A DNA stretch of 64,000 nt from Bacteroidales bacterium (GTDB taxonomy: Bacteria; Bacteroidota; Bacteroidia; Bacteroidales; UBA10428). Positions 61,586-64,000 of the stretch are shown here, one piece after another. The notes beneath the pieces were generated by a model. It did no database searches. It saw nothing but the letters and a program-made list of their open reading frames with translations, and was not told the origin of the DNA. Every line of letters begins with the position of its first letter. The first letter of the stretch is position 1. A program made the position numbers and the translations under genes. Location: assembly GCA_016929525.1 (NCBI GenBank), contig JAFGIP010000114.1:1-64000 (forward strand), written 5' to 3'.

Positions 61586-63817
61586 ATGTCAAAACACCTG
61601 GTTAACAGAAAAACCAATTTCGGAAGCTTTGAAGTCTTTGTAACTTCAATCTCAACAATACTCGGAGCAATTCTGTTTTTAAAATTCGGTTGGGCAGTTG
61701 GTAACCTTGGATTTATATCAGTTGTTGGTATTATTGTTATAGGGCATTTGGTCACTATTCCTACTGCTTTTGCAGTTGCCGAAATTGCTACCAATCAAAA
61801 AGTACTGGGTGGAGGGGCATATTATATTATTTCGCGGTCGTTCGGGCTGAATATCGGGGCTACCGTTGGAATATCTCTGTACCTCTCTCAGGCTGTGAGT
61901 ATTGCATTTTATATAATCGCATTCGCCGAAGCATCACAACCGATTCTTGAATATTTTAATCAGAACTACGGGATACCGATATTCGATAAAAGACTGATCA
62001 GTCTGCCGGTAATGGCTATTATTTCTGTAATTGTCATTTATCGTGGTGCAAATATGGGTATGAAGGCCCTTTATATTGTTGCTGCTATTCTGGGAGTATC
62101 ACTGGTGATGTTTTTTGCAGGAAATGTTGAAACACTACCTGTTAAAAATGCTTTTTATACAGGGATTCAGAATCCGAGTAATTTATTTTTTGTATTTACC
62201 ATAATCTTTCCGGCATTTACGGGTCTTGCGGCAGGACTCGGCTTGTCGGGCGATCTTAAAGACCCCAAAACAGCTATTCCGCGGGGAACACTACTTGCCA
62301 CCTTTGTGGGTCTGGTTGTTTATATTGCCGTGGCGTATAAGCTGGCAATTTCTTTTACTCCGACAGAACTAGCCGATCCGGCAAACAGCCTTATTATGCA
62401 GAGAGTGGCAAAATGGGGCCCTATTATACCTATTGGTCTGGCTGCAGCTTCTCTTTCATCGGCCCTTGGTTCCATACTTGTGGTACCACGCACATTACAG
62501 GCAATCGGTGCTGATGATGTACTGCCAAACCGTTTCATTAGTAAGATATTTGCAAAAGGAAAACCTGTTTCTAACGAACCTGTCAATGCCAACATTATCA
62601 GTATAATAATAGCGTTTATTTTCATTTCAATAGGTACTCTTGAATTTGTTGCACAGATTATCTCGATGTTTTTTATGGTTACCTATGGTGCTATCTGTCT
62701 GGTATCCTTACTGGAAAATTTTGCAGCTGATCCGTCATATCGCCCGACATTCAGATCCAGATGGTACATATCGCTCATTGGGACAATTCTTTCATTCTGG
62801 CTTATGTTTAAAATGAACTCACCCTATGCAGTTACTTCGCTTATTATTATGGGCATGATATATTATGCCATAACAGTAAACAAAAAAGAGAAAAGAGGAT
62901 TTGAGAAGTTATTTCGCGGTGTTATATTCCAGTTAAGCCGGTGGCTGCAAATATTAGCCCAGCGTGCCGACAAGGAGGACGTGGATACAAACTGGAGACC
63001 GTTTGTAATATGTATTTCACAGGATACTTTCAAGCGCAGAAGTGCTTATGATCTGCTTCGCTGGATCGCTTATAAATATGGTTTTGGAACTTACATTCAT
63101 TATATAGAAGGATACCTTTCAAAGAAAACGGAAAGAGAATCCAAAGTAGTGCTGGAACGTTTGATTAATCTAGCCTCAGGAAATAGGAGCAGAGTGTATC
63201 TCGATACACTGATCAGTCCGTCCTATACCTCAGCTATTGCACAGGTGGTACAATTATCAGGTATTTCCGGGAAAGGAAATAATACAATACTTTTTGAATT
63301 TAGCAGGACCGACCCTGATACTTTTAAACGTAGTCTGGAAAATTACTCACTTATTTATGCAGCCGGCTTCGATGTATGTGTGCTAAATACTTCGTATAAA
63401 GGTTTTGGCGATCGCAGGGTAATTAATATCTGGATTACTTCTTACGATTATGAAAATGCTAACCTGATGATTTTGCTGGCTTACATTATTCTTGGACATC
63501 CCGACTGGAATAAGGGGCATATTAAGATATTTACCATACTTAAGGAGTCGGAATTGAATGAGCGTAAAGAAAAATTAATGGCACTTATTAAATCGGGACG
63601 ACTGCCGATATCTCCCGGGAATATCAGATTGATACCATCAGATGATAAGCGCATAACAAAGGACCTTATTGCCGAAAAATCAGTAGATGCGGACCTTACT
63701 ATTGTCGGATTCCGGCATGAACTGGTTAAAGCCAAGGGAATAGATGTATTTACCGGATTCGGGGATATTGGTAATATATTGTTTGTAAGCTCGCAAAAAG
63801 AAAAGGAAATTACATAG
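61586..63817 (+). CDS. APC/SLC12-like cation-chloride or amino-acid transporter
   Basis: A 743-residue transporter with about 12 membrane segments (residues about 10-460) of the APC superfamily and a C-terminal cytosolic domain of some 280 residues. The sequence ISTILGAILFLKFGWAVGNLG and the large cytosolic tail are characteristic of the SLC12-like bacterial transporters. The Met at 61586 (MSKHLVNRKTNFGSFE) is the preferred start; the upstream Met at 61532 is in the repeat. The tail contains two nucleotide-sensor-like (USP-like) stretches (TLIVGFRHELV-type 'LTIVGFRHEL'). Confidence 0.85.
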   Translation: MSKHLVNRKTNFGSFEVFVTSISTILGAILFLKFGWAVGNLGFISVVGIIVIGHLVTIPTAFAVAEIATNQKVLGGGAYYIISRSFGLNIGATVGISLYLSQAVSIAFYIIAFAEASQPILEYFNQNYGIPIFDKRLISLPVMAIISVIVIYRGANMGMKALYIVAAILGVSLVMFFAGNVETLPVKNAFYTGIQNPSNLFFVFTIIFPAFTGLAAGLGLSGDLKDPKTAIPRGTLLATFVGLVVYIAVAYKLAISFTPTELADPANSLIMQRVAKWGPIIPIGLAAASLSSALGSILVVPRTLQAIGADDVLPNRFISKIFAKGKPVSNEPVNANIISIIIAFIFISIGTLEFVAQIISMFFMVTYGAICLVSLLENFAADPSYRPTFRSRWYISLIGTILSFWLMFKMNSPYAVTSLIIMGMIYYAITVNKKEKRGFEKLFRGVIFQLSRWLQILAQRADKEDVDTNWRPFVICISQDTFKRRSAYDLLRWIAYKYGFGTYIHYIEGYLSKKTERESKVVLERLINLASGNRSRVYLDTLISPSYTSAIAQVVQLSGISGKGNNTILFEFSRTDPDTFKRSLENYSLIYAAGFDVCVLNTSYKGFGDRRVINIWITSYDYENANLMILLAYIILGHPDWNKGHIKIFTILKESELNERKEKLMALIKSGRLPISPGNIRLIPSDDKRITKDLIAEKSVDADLTIVGFRHELVKAKGIDVFTGFGDIGNILFVSSQKEKEIT

Positions 63818-63857
63818 ATGGGCTTATCTTCGCATTATAAAAATAAACTCAGTTAAA

Positions 63858-64000
63858 ATGAAAAATGCACTTTTCCCTGGTTCTTTCGATCCGTTTACCA
63901 TTGGACATGAATCGGTTGTTCGAAGGGCATTATCGCTTTTTGATAATATAATAATTGCCGTCGGACATAATACTGTCAAAGGCAGTTATTTTTCACTGGA
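63858..64000 (+). CDS. coaD: Phosphopantetheine adenylyltransferase, partial
   Basis: The first 47 codons of CoaD (PPAT), coenzyme A synthesis. The N-terminus ALFPGSFDPFTIGHESVV has the nucleotidyltransferase TxGH motif and the substrate loop. The window ends inside the gene. It begins 40 bases after the transporter stop. Confidence 0.95.
   Translation, partial: MKNALFPGSFDPFTIGHESVVRRALSLFDNIIIAVGHNTVKGSYFSL

Overview
The window is a piece of a Bacteroidota chromosome, most likely from the order Bacteroidales. The evidence is the AT-rich DNA, -7 promoter boxes of the TAnnTTTG type with few Shine-Dalgarno sites, several secreted proteins with type IX secretion (T9SS) or gliding-motility C-terminal domains, a DUF4290 protein beside murA, a MurA with Asp in place of the catalytic Cys, a zinc-free type B L31 protein, and an alternative complex III (ACIII) operon. 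ACIII implies a respiratory, oxygen-using (or at least high-potential) electron transport chain.

Layout. 1-2.4 kb: pyrE with an SRPBCC partner, split by a GxxExxY gene that has lost its last residues, and a Nudix gene diverging from pyrE with overlapping start codons. 2.7-5 kb: a secreted GH16-like protein followed by a T9SS cargo with an S74 self-cleaving chaperone domain. 5.1-19.5 kb: an accessory block for cell-surface glycan or lipid-linked sugar work: four polytopic GT-C type proteins, a polyprenyl-phosphate-type GT2 overlapping an FrhB-like iron-sulfur protein, a UPF0104 membrane protein, an unrecognised alpha/alpha-toroid-like protein, a methyltransferase and a methyltransferase-GT2 fusion. 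This block holds most of the dispersed repeats. 19.5-31.9 kb (minus strand): uvrD; DUF4290-murA; and grpE-dnaJ-ABC ATPase-ABC permease-Ppx/GppA-sigma54 activator, with a broken DUF4143 ATPase wedged before the activator. 32-36 kb: a secreted gliding-type protein and an EF-G paralogue. 36-47 kb (minus strand): ACIII operon actABCDFE plus a UbiA-like membrane protein, then a ModE-like regulator with moaD-moaE-moaA under its own promoter. 47-52.7 kb: AI-2E transporter family protein and a second gliding-type protein, thyA-folA, a MORN lipoprotein, a PHP phosphatase and tRNA-His. 52.8-64 kb (plus strand): a GNAT-like protein, L31, a GlmU-like protein, lon, a LiaF-like protein, a photolyase, a HAD phosphatase, an SLC12-like transporter and the start of coaD.

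Links between parts. ActA-F form a membrane quinol:cytochrome c oxidoreductase; the overlapping UbiA-like gene suggests a quinone or heme-related prenylation step, which is inference. The moa genes make the dithiolene part of molybdopterin; no moaC or moeA is visible here. The upstream regions of grpE and lon share a TGGCA-N8-G-N-C element that resembles a sigma54 -24/-12 promoter, next to TGTCA/TGACA inverted repeats. A sigma54-type activator sits at the far end of the same grpE-led gene string, so a common protein-quality-control regulon is a testable idea.

I found no CRISPR array, rRNA, prophage, complete insertion sequence or recognised defence system. The least explained parts are the glycan block (especially 10.1-17.6 kb), the palindromic repeats, and the stretch at 50.7-51.1 kb.
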